Below, piece by piece: positions 1 through 9,207 of a stretch of DNA of 64,000 nt; the first letter of the stretch is position 1; each line of letters begins with the position of its first letter. The position numbers and the translations under genes are program-made. The notes beneath the pieces were generated by a model. The model was not told the DNA's origin. It was given only the letters and a program-made list of their open reading frames with translations, and searched no databases. The stretch comes from Sneathiella litorea (lineage in GTDB: Bacteria > Pseudomonadota > Alphaproteobacteria > Sneathiellales > Sneathiellaceae): positions 1,392,895 to 1,456,894 of the forward strand of contig NZ_WTUW01000002.1 of the NCBI RefSeq assembly GCF_009882915.1, in the 5' to 3' direction.

Positions 1-107
1 TAGCGGAAAGGCCATCTGCAATGGTTCTAAGGAAGGGATGATTAAAGAGTAGCTGGCATCTTGTTAGATCAGAAATTCTTCGGCCAACAACTTTCGCCGA
101 GTAGTTG

Positions 108-866
108 CTATTTCGGAATCCCGCCATACATTCCCCAAGGGTTTGACACAAAGAACCCTGCATCAACCACAAGATCGATCCCGGTAATAGCCGACGCACG
201 ATCAGACGCCAGAAACTCGATACTTTCGGCAATTTCCTCTGGTTCAATCCGTCGCCCAAGTGCCATGAAATCATCTGGATTGGTCGCATAGCGTCCGGGA
301 GGGCGGGCTTTTACTCGGTCCACCAACACCATGCCAGGAGAAATCGAATTGACCCTCACCCCAGACCGACCCCATTGTGCTGCAAAAGATTTCGATAGGT
401 TAACAAGCGCGGCCTTGCTTGGCCCGTATGCGAATAAAGGTGACGAAGCATGAGCTGTGATCGACGCGATGTTAACGATGCTGCCCTTACCTTGCTGTGC
501 CATGGCACCACCGAATATGCGGCAGGTGTTAAACGTACCCTGAATGTTAACCTGTAGTATCTTCTGGTAGAGTTCTTGTGGAAAGTCGTCGAGCGTTTTC
601 TGTTCCTGCAAGATGGCTGCACAATTGACAAGCACAGATGCTGGTCCTTGTGCAAGTGTAATTGCCTCTGCTGTAGCCTCTATAGCCTGAAGATCACCGA
701 TATCACAAATGTACCCCTTACCTCCGATTTCCTCCGCTACGACCTTGGTGCGATCCTCCACAATATCAACTATAGCGACATCCCACCCACGGCTTGCCAT
801 CAATCGGCCGGCCGCGGCTCCTATGCCATTTGCACCCCCAAAAACAACTGCTAGTCCGTTTCCCAT
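108..866 (-). CDS. SDR family NAD(P)-dependent oxidoreductase
   Basis: A 252-residue short-chain dehydrogenase/reductase, full length for a classical SDR. It has an N-terminal Rossmann fold whose glycine motif reads GGANGIG (the usual leading Thr is Gly), an internal NCAA segment where NNAG is usual, and the catalytic Tyr-Lys pair in YGPSK. The start at 866 follows a purine-rich site (GAGAGGGG) at good distance. It is the last gene of a minus-strand catabolic cluster and lies 39 bp after a carboxymuconolactone-decarboxylase-like gene. It probably oxidises an alcohol or reduces a carbonyl in the same pathway as the upstream monooxygenase. Family assignment is firm; substrate unknown. Confidence 0.9.
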   Translation of the reverse strand: MGNGLAVVFGGANGIGAAAGRLMASRGWDVAIVDIVEDRTKVVAEEIGGKGYICDIGDLQAIEATAEAITLAQGPASVLVNCAAILQEQKTLDDFPQELYQKILQVNIQGTFNTCRIFGGAMAQQGKGSIVNIASITAHASSPLFAYGPSKAALVNLSKSFAAQWGRSGVRVNSISPGMVLVDRVKARPPGRYATNPDDFMALGRRIEPEEIAESIEFLASDRASAITGIDLVVDAGFFVSNPWGMYGGIPK

Positions 867-905
867 TTCGCCCCTCTCTTTGTCCTAAAATCAAATAGAA
901 GACAC

Positions 906-1712
906 TCAGTCGTCGCCCTTACCGAGCAACTCAGTGACTCCAATTAAATAACCCTCGAGCCCCATTAGAGCGACGAGATGCATGACTTCGATGATCTCGT
1001 CGCGATGCGCTCCTGCTTTGAGCGCGTTTCGAATATGAAGCCTTAATCCAGCTTCGTAGTTGTGCGAGGCTGAAGAATCTATGGCGATAAAGATCAGCTC
1101 CCGTTCACGCGGCGTTAAGCTTCGCGATTGCCATGGAGCAACCGAAAGCGTTGACTGCGCTATAAAATAGTCCGGCATTAAACGGGCAAGGGTTTCTCTA
1201 TCCGAATGCCAGAATCCACGCTTTTCTAAAAATTCCTTTTTGATTACCGCCATATCCTCCCGCATATCGGGAAGAACGTCATCGGACGCAGAATGTGATT
1301 GAAGTTCATCAACCAAAATAGACCCCGAAAAATAGAGCGCATGATTGGCCTGCCCAACGATGGAGATCAACACATCGATCACATCTTCTTCGCTTGCACC
1401 AGCTGAACAGGCGCGGCGAATATGGCGCTTCATGGCTGTTTCGTTGACTGACGATGCAGAGGCATGAACACCAAGCAGCACAAGTTCCTTCAACCGGGGC
1501 GAAAGTAACGGTGCGTCCATTGCGCTTTGCCAAAAAGCTTCTGCGGCTCCATGATTGGAGGGAGCTTTTTCCCTTAGTTTTTCGACTATAACGGGATCTC
1601 CAATGGCATTGTTAAGATCTAACGTCTCACCTTTAGGCATCGCGTTCTCGCTTTTCTCTAGTTTGGGTACAAAGGAAATTAGTTGTTTAGTTTTTTTTGA
1701 AACATGACCCAT
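906..1712 (-). CDS. Tandem carboxymuconolactone decarboxylase-like protein
   Basis: About 268 residues with two consecutive CMD/AhpD-like helical repeats: residues roughly 70-130 (LKELVLLGVHAS, then a helix with RHIRRACSAGAS) and roughly 200-260 (RERELIFIAIDSSAS, then HIRNALKAGA). Neither repeat has the redox CxxC of AhpD, so a peroxidase role is unlikely; decarboxylase, hydrolase or scaffold functions remain open. I chose the ATG at 1712 because GGAGAG lies four bases upstream. An upstream in-frame ATG at 1799 would add an unconserved stretch, and one at 1640 has a weaker site. Single-domain paralogue at 4771-5346. Probably part of the ring-cleavage or lactone pathway of this cluster. Confidence 0.75.
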   Translation of the reverse strand: MGHVSKKTKQLISFVPKLEKSENAMPKGETLDLNNAIGDPVIVEKLREKAPSNHGAAEAFWQSAMDAPLLSPRLKELVLLGVHASASSVNETAMKRHIRRACSAGASEEDVIDVLISIVGQANHALYFSGSILVDELQSHSASDDVLPDMREDMAVIKKEFLEKRGFWHSDRETLARLMPDYFIAQSTLSVAPWQSRSLTPRERELIFIAIDSSASHNYEAGLRLHIRNALKAGAHRDEIIEVMHLVALMGLEGYLIGVTELLGKGDD

Positions 1713-2205
1713 TACGCTCTCCGTCACAGTAGCACGGGCAGCTCGCAACTGCAGGTATGTCAAATGGCAAGAACTTTTGCGTGCGGCGCATAAGTACATT
1801 TTCGGTCGTCAATTACTATGTAGCTTCACGACGGTCCGCATGCTGTTTTCCACTTAGAAGTGCGGTAAGTTTAAACAACTGATTTCTGTTTTTTTGTACA
1901 CAGCCGCTTGAGAAAGTGTGAATATCAACAGTATTGAAGCCTTCTGCATCAGCGTACCCATAGCTACACGCTCTTATGAAGAATAGTGGGAATGAATGAC
2001 CCTTTACTAAATGGTTTGGGGTAAGCAGCCCTGGCTTGAAGCCGCAAAGTCAGAGGAGTTCAAATACAAGCAAATGTCATCGCGTCTAATTGCAACGACA
2101 TGATACGCAAGACCAAATATGAATTTTATCCGTCAGTTAGCGAGCACTAGTTGATTTCTCAACATCGGCATTGCTTCAAAGCTCGGTATTGAAAGGGATT
2201 ACGTC
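1713..2205. other. Intergenic region, about 490 bp, no gene seen
   Basis: AT-rich spacer between the tandem CMD-like gene and the MmgE/PrpD gene, both on the minus strand. I found no convincing ORF, RNA gene or strong hairpin. Its size suggests it carries a separate promoter for the last two genes of the cluster, but I could not pick a confident -35/-10 pair. Confidence 0.4.
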
Positions 2206-3585
2206 TTAGGAAACCCCGGCGTTTACAAGGGCACCCACATCCTCCAGTTTTTCCATCGACAGCACTGCATCGACTAAGCGCATGGCCTGGCTTTCACCCA
2301 AATGTTCAGTGCAACCGAGGAATTTCTCTATAATCTCATCTTCTGAAAATGGCTGGTCGCGGTCACCGCGAACTTTTGGGATCTCATGTGCCAAAACACG
2401 ACCATCCGACATGGTGATTTTCACAGAACCCGGCATGTCTTTCACCGAATAATCTGGATTCACCTCATATGAAACTTTAGACATGAGATCACGTATGGGT
2501 TCATGTGTCCACTCGTTGGCATCAAACTCCGCAGCGCCAGCCTTACCTTTGTAGAGCATAATGCAAACGGCATAGGGCAAGCTGAAACGCGCGTCATAGC
2601 CAGTGACTGGTGCGGTCTTAAGATCCCATGGCTTACAAATCATATTTACCGAGCCCTCCGTCACCTGGCAATCAATTGAAACAATTTTGTCCACGCTAAA
2701 GTCTTCGACGCGCCGTACAGCCGCAGCACACTCTATAAATGATTGCAGATAGTGACAGCAGGGGTAAAGCTTTGCTCGCGTATCTAAGAGTTCCCAGTGT
2801 TGGCCAATACCATCAAGGATACTCGCCAGATCGTACTGCTCGCCCCGGAGAATTGAATTATAAAGACCGAGGTGTCCCTCGATAACGCTGGTCGGACCCG
2901 TAAACCCTATTTTAGCAAAATCGCTCGCCATTATGCCACACAAACCAGCCCAGCCTGCGTGTAGACGCTTGGCAGAGCTCCGTGCCGGGACGCATTCAAG
3001 GAGACCGGAGGCAAAACTGCCACATATGCCGAACGCTTCTTCATAAGCTTCAAGACTGGCGTTCCTAGTGTGCGACGACAGGATGGCTGAGCCAAACGTA
3101 CAGGCGACGGAAGTTGTGTGGAAGCCTCTGAGGTGAAATCTGTTTAGCGCTGGCATTGCAAGACGGATCGATACTTCAACAGCGATCACTAATGCCAGCA
3201 GGGCACGTTGGCCGTCAATCTGATCACGCTCTGCGCACGCGAGCATGGCAGGCACAAGCGCACTGGATGGATGAACTACTGACTCCGTGTGCGTGTCGTC
3301 ATAGTCTTGTCCATGGCCGAGAATACCGTTGACAAGCGCAGCGTGGTGCGGCGCAACCTTAAGCGACGATCCAATCAGTGAGACTCCGCCTTGTATTTCC
3401 CACTCCTTGGCAAGTTTAATTGTGTCTCGACCGAATTCGAGCTGGCTCGATGAAAGGCAAACCCCGATAGTATCAAGTACCATTAGTTTGGCTTTCTGAA
3501 GCACATCCGGGGGCACTTGGGAAAAAGACGTTTCATGTGAAAAGCGCGCCAATTCTGAGCTGATCGTCAACTTGTTTCCCTCCAT
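2206..3585 (-). CDS. MmgE/PrpD family protein
   Basis: A 459-residue member of the MmgE/PrpD family (2-methylcitrate dehydratase, cis-aconitate decarboxylase and related enzymes), the expected length. Typical features are the N-terminal helix beginning LARFSHETSFSQVP, the segment LVNGILGHGQDYDDTH that carries the family's conserved Asp/His cluster, and the AGWAG-type segment near the middle. The family dehydrates, decarboxylates or isomerises polycarboxylic acids. There is no prpB or prpC nearby, so propionate metabolism is not indicated. Here it most likely acts on a dicarboxylic or tricarboxylic intermediate of the monooxygenase pathway. Family certain, substrate unknown. Confidence 0.88.
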   Translation of the reverse strand: MEGNKLTISSELARFSHETSFSQVPPDVLQKAKLMVLDTIGVCLSSSQLEFGRDTIKLAKEWEIQGGVSLIGSSLKVAPHHAALVNGILGHGQDYDDTHTESVVHPSSALVPAMLACAERDQIDGQRALLALVIAVEVSIRLAMPALNRFHLRGFHTTSVACTFGSAILSSHTRNASLEAYEEAFGICGSFASGLLECVPARSSAKRLHAGWAGLCGIMASDFAKIGFTGPTSVIEGHLGLYNSILRGEQYDLASILDGIGQHWELLDTRAKLYPCCHYLQSFIECAAAVRRVEDFSVDKIVSIDCQVTEGSVNMICKPWDLKTAPVTGYDARFSLPYAVCIMLYKGKAGAAEFDANEWTHEPIRDLMSKVSYEVNPDYSVKDMPGSVKITMSDGRVLAHEIPKVRGDRDQPFSEDEIIEKFLGCTEHLGESQAMRLVDAVLSMEKLEDVGALVNAGVS

Positions 3586-3722
3586 TTTAAAGTGTCGCTC
3601 TTGGTCGAAGCGAGTTTACATTCTCTCAACAGTGAACCTAGCTATCCGCCCTACTAAACCATTCGACATGAGTGCCCCCTAGTACCTCCTGCTGTTTTCG
3701 GTCGACAGTTGTTCGCGGCACT

Positions 3723-4766
3723 TTAAATCCCTGTTTGGATTACGTTCTGCAATCTGTATAGACGCGATGCACTTCGCCAGAAAAGATCATCTTTTTCATC
3801 CACACTGGCGCCAGCCGTGAGCCATTTCATGGTATTCCAGACCTTATCATAACTAATCCAGGCCCGATCGGCAGGAAAATTACTTTCGAACATGCAACGT
3901 GACGTTCCAAATGCTTCAATACAGGTTTCAACCCATGGCTTCCATCCGCGCGCCAACTCTTGTGAACTAGCGTTTCCATCTTGCTGACGGCTGAACCCTG
4001 TGAGCTCCAGTCCGAAACCACCAATCTTCATCGAAACATTATCGCATCCGGAGAGTTCAACGATGGCTTTCTTCCATTGGGCGAATACCTCTGGGTGGCG
4101 ATTAGTGTATTTACCTATGCCGAGAATGCCCCCGCAGTGATTGACTATTATAGAGGTCTCCGGAAAGGCACGCGCCAACTTCACCAAATCATTGAGTTGA
4201 TGGAAGAAGAGCCACGCATCAAAACTTAAGCCCGCGCGCGCCAGTTCGCTAAATCCTGCCCGAAATTTTGCACTATCCATCATATCGCGTGACGTGGGAT
4301 AAGCCGGATTAAGTAGCGATTTGTCGGCGTCCCACGCAACGATATGTCGGATGCCTCGAAAGCGCCCCTTACCTGAATCGATATGAGCTTCGAGAACCTC
4401 CGCGACCCTCTTGCCGAGCTGCAAATCAGCATAGCCAACTATGGCATCGCAAACGGATGTCTTTATCTCTGTGTCGCACGCGCATTGATCGGCGACTGTT
4501 ACTGCAAACTCCGTTTCACCCACTGATCGCAAATGCTCAGGACCCGTCTCACGGTACATGCTTCGCGCCTGCACGAATACCGTAGCGCGTATATTATGGC
4601 CGGTCTTCAGATCCTTTTGAAAATCTGGAAGCAGGTAGCGCAACTCTTTGCGGTCATACAAATGATGATGAGCATCAATGATAGGCTGTGACGGATAGAG
4701 AAGCGGATCTTGTTCCAAATGGTCAATATCCCCTAACGCTTTTTCGTGGATTTGCTTCTTTTCCAT
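3723..4766 (-). CDS. Amidohydrolase-2 family TIM-barrel hydrolase
   Basis: A 347-residue metal-dependent hydrolase of the amidohydrolase-2 (LigW/2-pyrone-4,6-dicarbaxylate hydrolase-like) group. The metal-binding HxH motif is in DAHHHLYD near residue 32, a strand-end His is in IVNHCGG, and the C-terminal acid lies in FESNFPAD. Such enzymes open lactone or pyrone rings or decarboxylate aromatic acids. The gene starts 4 bp after the stop of the CMD-like gene, so the two are probably translationally coupled. Lactone hydrolysis would fit a Baeyer-Villiger-type oxidation upstream; that link is inference. Confidence 0.88.
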   Translation of the reverse strand: MEKKQIHEKALGDIDHLEQDPLLYPSQPIIDAHHHLYDRKELRYLLPDFQKDLKTGHNIRATVFVQARSMYRETGPEHLRSVGETEFAVTVADQCACDTEIKTSVCDAIVGYADLQLGKRVAEVLEAHIDSGKGRFRGIRHIVAWDADKSLLNPAYPTSRDMMDSAKFRAGFSELARAGLSFDAWLFFHQLNDLVKLARAFPETSIIVNHCGGILGIGKYTNRHPEVFAQWKKAIVELSGCDNVSMKIGGFGLELTGFSRQQDGNASSQELARGWKPWVETCIEAFGTSRCMFESNFPADRAWISYDKVWNTMKWLTAGASVDEKDDLFWRSASRLYRLQNVIQTGI

Positions 4767-4770
4767 GCCC

Positions 4771-5346
4771 TCATGGTGCCTCCTGATCAGAAACTGTGTC
4801 GTTCAATTCAGCTGCAACATTCTCAGGTAAACCCAACTCGAAAACATTTAGCGTTAGAGAGACGAGACAGTAATAGCCCAGTATGGCAGTTAGCTCTACG
4901 AGACAACGTTCACCAAACATTGCCATTCCTTCGTCATAAAGTGGCTGGGAGAGCTTACCCTTCTTTAAGACTGTAGCAGAGAGTTTGTGAACCATCTCTT
5001 GCTTCTCATCGTCAAAGTTGGGCTGGCGGCCTGCGGCAATGTCTGCAATCACGCCGCTTGACACACCCGCTTGGAGCGCAAGTTTTTTGTGAGCTGTCCA
5101 TTCATGGTGAGACGTCCAGTACCTGGCGCAGGTCAATATCGCAATTTCAGTGAGTGCCGCATCGAGCTCGGTATCGAACCGCAACAATTCGCCTAGCTTC
5201 TGTCCCCGTCGAGCGAGCTCTGCATTTCGAAGCCAGGCGGTCATCGGTGTGGGAACCTTGCCGCGTGGACCCGCTTGCACTTCTCGGCAAGCGTTAAGCT
5301 GTTCGGCACTCAACTCATCTTGAGCCAATGGCTGAATTCTTGCCAT
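4771..5346 (-). CDS. Carboxymuconolactone decarboxylase family protein
   Basis: A 191-residue single-domain CMD/AhpD-like protein. The central helix carries Glu, Cys and His in an arrangement like the family active site (EIAILTCARYW followed by HHEWTAH). The start at 5346 has a good AGGAGAA site. It sits between an SDR and the amidohydrolase in a tightly packed minus-strand operon. The family includes gamma-carboxymuconolactone decarboxylase and peroxiredoxin-like proteins; the neighbours favour a catabolic decarboxylase or hydrolase role over antioxidant defence. Confidence 0.85.
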   Translation of the reverse strand: MARIQPLAQDELSAEQLNACREVQAGPRGKVPTPMTAWLRNAELARRGQKLGELLRFDTELDAALTEIAILTCARYWTSHHEWTAHKKLALQAGVSSGVIADIAAGRQPNFDDEKQEMVHKLSATVLKKGKLSQPLYDEGMAMFGERCLVELTAILGYYCLVSLTLNVFELGLPENVAAELNDTVSDQEAP

Positions 5347-5382
5347 ATCATGTTTCTCCTGAATAAATGGAACTTTTGACTC

Positions 5383-6213
5383 TCATTGGCTCGGCCTTGC
5401 GGCGGTCATACCACCATCGACTACGATCTCGGTTGCCGTGATGTAGCGCGCCTCATCACTGGCCAGAAAGAGCACGGCGTTGGCAACATCCCATGCATCT
5501 CCCATGCGACCCATGGGAACGCTGGCATTGCGCGCCGCGATCAGGGATTTAGCATCTCCGGCACCGAGTTGAGCGACAAGTCGGTTTTCAACGAGCGGCG
5601 TATGCATGACGCCTGGAACGACGGTATTTACCCGTATTCCCTGCTTCACATAAGCTATTGCAGTCGAACGGCCGAATGCGACCACCCCTGCCTTGGATGC
5701 AGCATAAGCCGCACTTACCCGCCCCCCAACCTGATAAGTCATCGAGCCAATACTGGACAAATTGACAATTGCTCCGCCCTTGCCTTCATTCTCAAACTGG
5801 GACACCATTGTGGGTAGCGCATGCTTGCAGGCCAGAAAACAGGTAGTGAGATTGAGATCGATCTGATGACGCCAAACTTCTTCACTCATTGAAACAGGAT
5901 TGCCCGGTGCACTGCCGCCGACATTGTTGACGAGAATATCTATACGACCAAACCGCGCCAAGCACGCATCAAACGCAGCCTTCACTTGATCATTGTCAGT
6001 CATGTCACAAGGTAGCGATATCCATGAATCTTCCAGGCCTTCCGCCCTCATGCGTTCAGCGGTCCCCTCCAAAGCTTTCTTGTCTAGATCAACACCAAAG
6101 ACTTTCGCTCCTTGACGAGCCATGAGCACAGCCGTCGCCTTACCGTTTCCCCAGCCCTCGCCTACAGAGCCAGCTCCGGTTATGAATGCTATTTTCCCAT
6201 CTAATCGTAACAT
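5383..6213 (-). CDS. SDR family oxidoreductase
   Basis: A 276-residue classical SDR. The cofactor motif is spread (TGAGSVGEGWGNG, with an insertion relative to TGxxxGxG), followed by an Asp at the end of beta-2 (GVDLD) that suggests NAD(H) preference. NNVGG and catalytic YAASK are present. It begins 3 bp after the stop of the flavin monooxygenase gene, so the two are almost certainly cotranscribed. Probably oxidises the alcohol substrate or product of the monooxygenase step. Confidence 0.9.
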   Translation of the reverse strand: MLRLDGKIAFITGAGSVGEGWGNGKATAVLMARQGAKVFGVDLDKKALEGTAERMRAEGLEDSWISLPCDMTDNDQVKAAFDACLARFGRIDILVNNVGGSAPGNPVSMSEEVWRHQIDLNLTTCFLACKHALPTMVSQFENEGKGGAIVNLSSIGSMTYQVGGRVSAAYAASKAGVVAFGRSTAIAYVKQGIRVNTVVPGVMHTPLVENRLVAQLGAGDAKSLIAARNASVPMGRMGDAWDVANAVLFLASDEARYITATEIVVDGGMTAARPSQ

Positions 6214-6216
6214 TGC

Positions 6217-8022
6217 TCAAGCTGCCCCCTGTGTTGACTGATGGCGTGCGCCCTGGGCGCTGTCATTCACAAGGCCCAGTTGATCGGCCTTAATCCGCAG
6301 GGCAATATAGTGTGAGTATATGCGCGCATGTGAAAATCCTCCCCCAATAAACCACAAACCCGACTGTGCAGTTGCCCGGTACATGTTCGCCAATTCTCCG
6401 TCATCGGCAATGCCCCATATGCGACCAATTTTGTCAGCGATCCGATCACCGAGCAGTTCGCGAACGACTTCCTGCTGATTCTGGTAGCCAGTCGCGGAAA
6501 CGATTAGATCCGCCTCTATCACGCTGCCGTCCTTCATACGGATGCCCTGTGGTACAAAACAATCCACGTCCTCAAAGTGGAGTAGCCCGATCTTTTCTTC
6601 AATAATCAACTTGCTGCATCCGCAGTCGAGATAGTAGCCACCGTGTCGACGGCGGAATTTCATCTGATGACCCGTTTCGTCTTCACCGTAGTCTATGCGA
6701 AAGCCACGCGCTTCTAGCCCTGCGATCATTTCTGCATCTATCTCTTTCATTTTCTGAGCTGAGAGCTGATGACCGCGAATAAGCAAAGGATAAGTACTAG
6801 ACGTGCCGACAAGATCGGCATCTTCCAGTGGCAGATTCTCATTGTAATAAACGGAGTGTACTAAGCCAGCAGCCTTGATACTGGCAACAGTCGTCGACCC
6901 GCGCTGGACCAAATTCACATTCGCACCGTGACTTTGTAGATCCTGCGCCACGTCGTGACCGCTTGTCCCTGTGCCGATGACTATCGCTTTTTTGCCCGCC
7001 CAAGCTGAACCGTCGTCGAATTCATGGGTATGCATTAGAGTCCCGGAGAAGTCCTGCAAACCTTTAAACTCGGGGATTATCGGCCTACCCGCAATGCCAT
7101 TCGCAAATACGATGTGCTGCGGGCGCAAGAGTCTTTCTTTGCCATCCTCTGTACGCACGCGCGCACTCCATTCGGAGTTTTTCTCGATATAGTCAGCACC
7201 GAGAAACGTGGTACCAGTCCATACATTGCACTCCATTGCCCAAGAATATGTTTCCAGCCAGTTAGCGATCATATCCTTTGGCAGGAATTCGGGCCAGTTC
7301 GGAGGAAACGGAAGATATGCCATATGATTAAGGCCAATCTTGTTGTGTAGCGCAAGTGAACGATAACGATTGCGCCACACATCCCCGACTCGCGGATTGC
7401 GGTCTACCACCAACGCACTTACTCCAAGAAGCCGCAGGCGCGCGGCAACGCTCAAGCCTGCCTGACCTCCACCGATAATCAACACTTCAGGTTCGCGTCC
7501 TTCGAAAGTAATTTCTTCTTTACGGTTGTCACTCCAATTGCTTCCTCCGAACATGCGCGAATAGGACGACCCATCGGGACGCATCGCACCGATGGGCTCC
7601 TCATGCCCTTTAATCTCCTCAAGCGAAGTCGTAAAAACCCAGGCTTGTTCAGGATTTTCAGCTAGCAGCCGGAGTAGGCCATGCCCTCGCCCTGCTTGTG
7701 TTTGGAAAGAAAAAATAGCTTCAATTGAATCTATGCCTAGCCGGTTGACGCGGCGCGGAGGTGTCCGGTCTTCATCGAGACAAAAGTTGCTGGCCTGCAC
7801 TTCGGGTTGAAGTGCAAGTAAGCTATCAATGATTGCCGATAGACTGTCATGTGGTGTGATGCTCCAAGTGAAAGCCAGGAGATCCTTCCAATGGCTCTTC
7901 TCGGAGAATAGAGTTCCAAGATTTTCCCTGTCTGATGCTAAAAGACTTCGCTCAAAATTAGCCAACCAAGCCCTAACAAAATTGGCATTTCTAATCGTTT
8001 CATCGCTACTATCTGTGTTCAT
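6217..8022 (-). CDS. Flavin-containing monooxygenase with NTF2-like N-terminal domain
   Basis: About 601 residues. The N-terminal 150 residues look like an NTF2/SnoaL-like fold; they are followed by an FAD Rossmann motif (IIGGGQAG, near residue 185), the FMO-type fingerprint FSGTLMHTHEF, an NADPH Rossmann motif (VIGTGTSGHD), and the late FMO motif VSATGYQ. This matches FMO/YUCCA-type class B monooxygenases that oxygenate N, S or carbonyl groups. I prefer the start at 8022 because GAGAGGAG lies eight bases upstream; an ATG 33 bp earlier is possible. It is the promoter-proximal gene of the 0.1-8 kb cluster and probably defines its first step. Confidence 0.88.
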   Translation of the reverse strand: MNTDSSDETIRNANFVRAWLANFERSLLASDRENLGTLFSEKSHWKDLLAFTWSITPHDSLSAIIDSLLALQPEVQASNFCLDEDRTPPRRVNRLGIDSIEAIFSFQTQAGRGHGLLRLLAENPEQAWVFTTSLEEIKGHEEPIGAMRPDGSSYSRMFGGSNWSDNRKEEITFEGREPEVLIIGGGQAGLSVAARLRLLGVSALVVDRNPRVGDVWRNRYRSLALHNKIGLNHMAYLPFPPNWPEFLPKDMIANWLETYSWAMECNVWTGTTFLGADYIEKNSEWSARVRTEDGKERLLRPQHIVFANGIAGRPIIPEFKGLQDFSGTLMHTHEFDDGSAWAGKKAIVIGTGTSGHDVAQDLQSHGANVNLVQRGSTTVASIKAAGLVHSVYYNENLPLEDADLVGTSSTYPLLIRGHQLSAQKMKEIDAEMIAGLEARGFRIDYGEDETGHQMKFRRRHGGYYLDCGCSKLIIEEKIGLLHFEDVDCFVPQGIRMKDGSVIEADLIVSATGYQNQQEVVRELLGDRIADKIGRIWGIADDGELANMYRATAQSGLWFIGGGFSHARIYSHYIALRIKADQLGLVNDSAQGARHQSTQGAA

Positions 8023-8217
8023 CCTTGAAACTCCTCTCGCCGTTCTTATCGGCATGACTTGGCAAAAAGTTTGCCGTATTTCGTGGCGGCAAATTTTTAC
8101 TCACACACGCACAACTATAGGTTTTTTTATTTAGTTTTTAATAGAGGCCTTGACTGCTCGGAAATAATTTCATCGCGCATTCGTTTGAAGAACGCTGGCC
8201 TGAACCGCTGATTTTAG

Positions 8218-8604
8218 GTGGCTCACGCTCATAATCATGTTGCTTTCGAACCAGATGTCGCCTTGAAGAATGATCATCAGAAATCATTCTTTTTGGCTTT
8301 AAAGATACGATCATAGAAGGACGAAGGAGCTGAACGCGCTGCCCGTATTTTGCAGTAAACCGAACAGGTTGAGGCATTCTCCGGCATTGAAGCCCATGAT
8401 ATCCGACTTGTCGAAACATTCGGCGAACGGCCCGAACAAAATTCTTTCTTCCGTCTCGAAGCTTTGTTCGAAGATCGTCACGATGAGAATGGCATCGACA
8501 AAAGCGCCTTGCATCTGAATGCGAACCATCAACTCTTTGTAAAAATGTTGAGTGGTAGCAAACAATACCTCGATCAAGAGTTGAATGAACCTTCCGCTCA
8601 ATAG
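8218..8604 (+). pseudogene. Unidentified decayed coding remnant
   Basis: One plus-strand frame reads as protein-like sequence interrupted by stops at 8314 and 8356, then stays open from 8359 to 8601. The longest piece contains segments such as IEAHDIRLVETFG, SFFRLEALFEDRHDENG and LHLNANHQLFVKML, with amphipathic composition typical of real protein. There is no start codon or ribosome site in a sensible place. I do not recognise the family. It lies in a 1.2 kb stretch with another recognisable remnant, so decay is the simplest reading. Confidence 0.35.
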
Positions 8605-8868
8605 GACCATCCCCTGAAACAGAATTTGGCCGAACTTTTACAGAGTAGAACTGTTGAATGATTTCAAAAAATCCAAAGTTCCTTTTATTTAAGTCATTAA
8701 GAAATGCTATGGCCATAGTATCCGGTATCCAAACTGCTGGTCTTTTCAGAAACAGTAGTCCGGAGTTGAAGGCTCGAGAATGACTACTTTGCGGGCAGGA
8801 CACTTTCGCTGAACGCAAAGATCAATAGTAGCTAGAGATCATATACCAATGGACAGCATTCGAATTGA

Positions 8869-9141
8869 AGGCAAGAAGCAGCACTAACCAGCGAGGCTGT
8901 TCCAATTGATAAGCATACTTTTCCAGTTTCGCTTAATTTCGCGTGTGGAGACCGGAACTATATAGCTTTCAGCGGCACTTTGGCAACCACCGACGCGGGT
9001 AAAGGCGTGGCGATCGCTTCTGGAGCCGATACAGAAATCGGATACAAAAGCGGGAGGTTTACGCTAATTAGTTTGGTCGGGCTGATCGATCCAGCACAAG
9101 TTGGCCCAAAGGATAGCCTAATAACTTTTCAACATTATTAG
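8869..9141 (+). pseudogene. P-type cation-transporting ATPase remnant
   Basis: An in-frame fragment with clear P-type ATPase landmarks. EAALTSEAVPIDK corresponds to the actuator-domain EAALTGESVPV motif (TGES is changed to TSEA), AFSGTLATTDAGKG and ASGADTEIG match the segment following it, and LISLVGLIDPA matches the LGLVGIIDPPR region that normally lies hundreds of residues later. The fragment begins after a stop at 8866, has no start codon, lacks the phosphorylation motif DKTGT, and ends at a TAG at 9139. It is a deleted, non-functional relic. Confidence 0.75.
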
Positions 9142-9207
9142 GTGACTTTACTGAATCATTGTATACTCGTAAGCTTCTCGGATATGCATGTGTGTGGGGA
9201 GGGAAGC

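Larger units (their letters stand above)
8023..9207. other. Gene-poor remnant region, about 1.2 kb
   Basis: This spacer separates the minus-strand catabolic operon from the plus-strand envelope block. It holds two degraded coding remnants (8218-8604 and 8869-9141) and the promoter zone of the flavin monooxygenase gene. No intact gene is convincing: a 226-codon minus-strand open frame across 8138-8818 has no family signature and overlaps the better plus-strand frame. Confidence 0.5.

Noticed and set aside
2206-3585. 2-methylcitrate dehydratase of propionate catabolism
   Set aside because: No prpB, prpC or acnD nearby; the cluster is led by a flavin monooxygenase.
8138-8818. 226-codon minus-strand open frame
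   Set aside because: No recognisable family, unnatural composition, and it lies over a better plus-strand protein-like frame in a degraded region.
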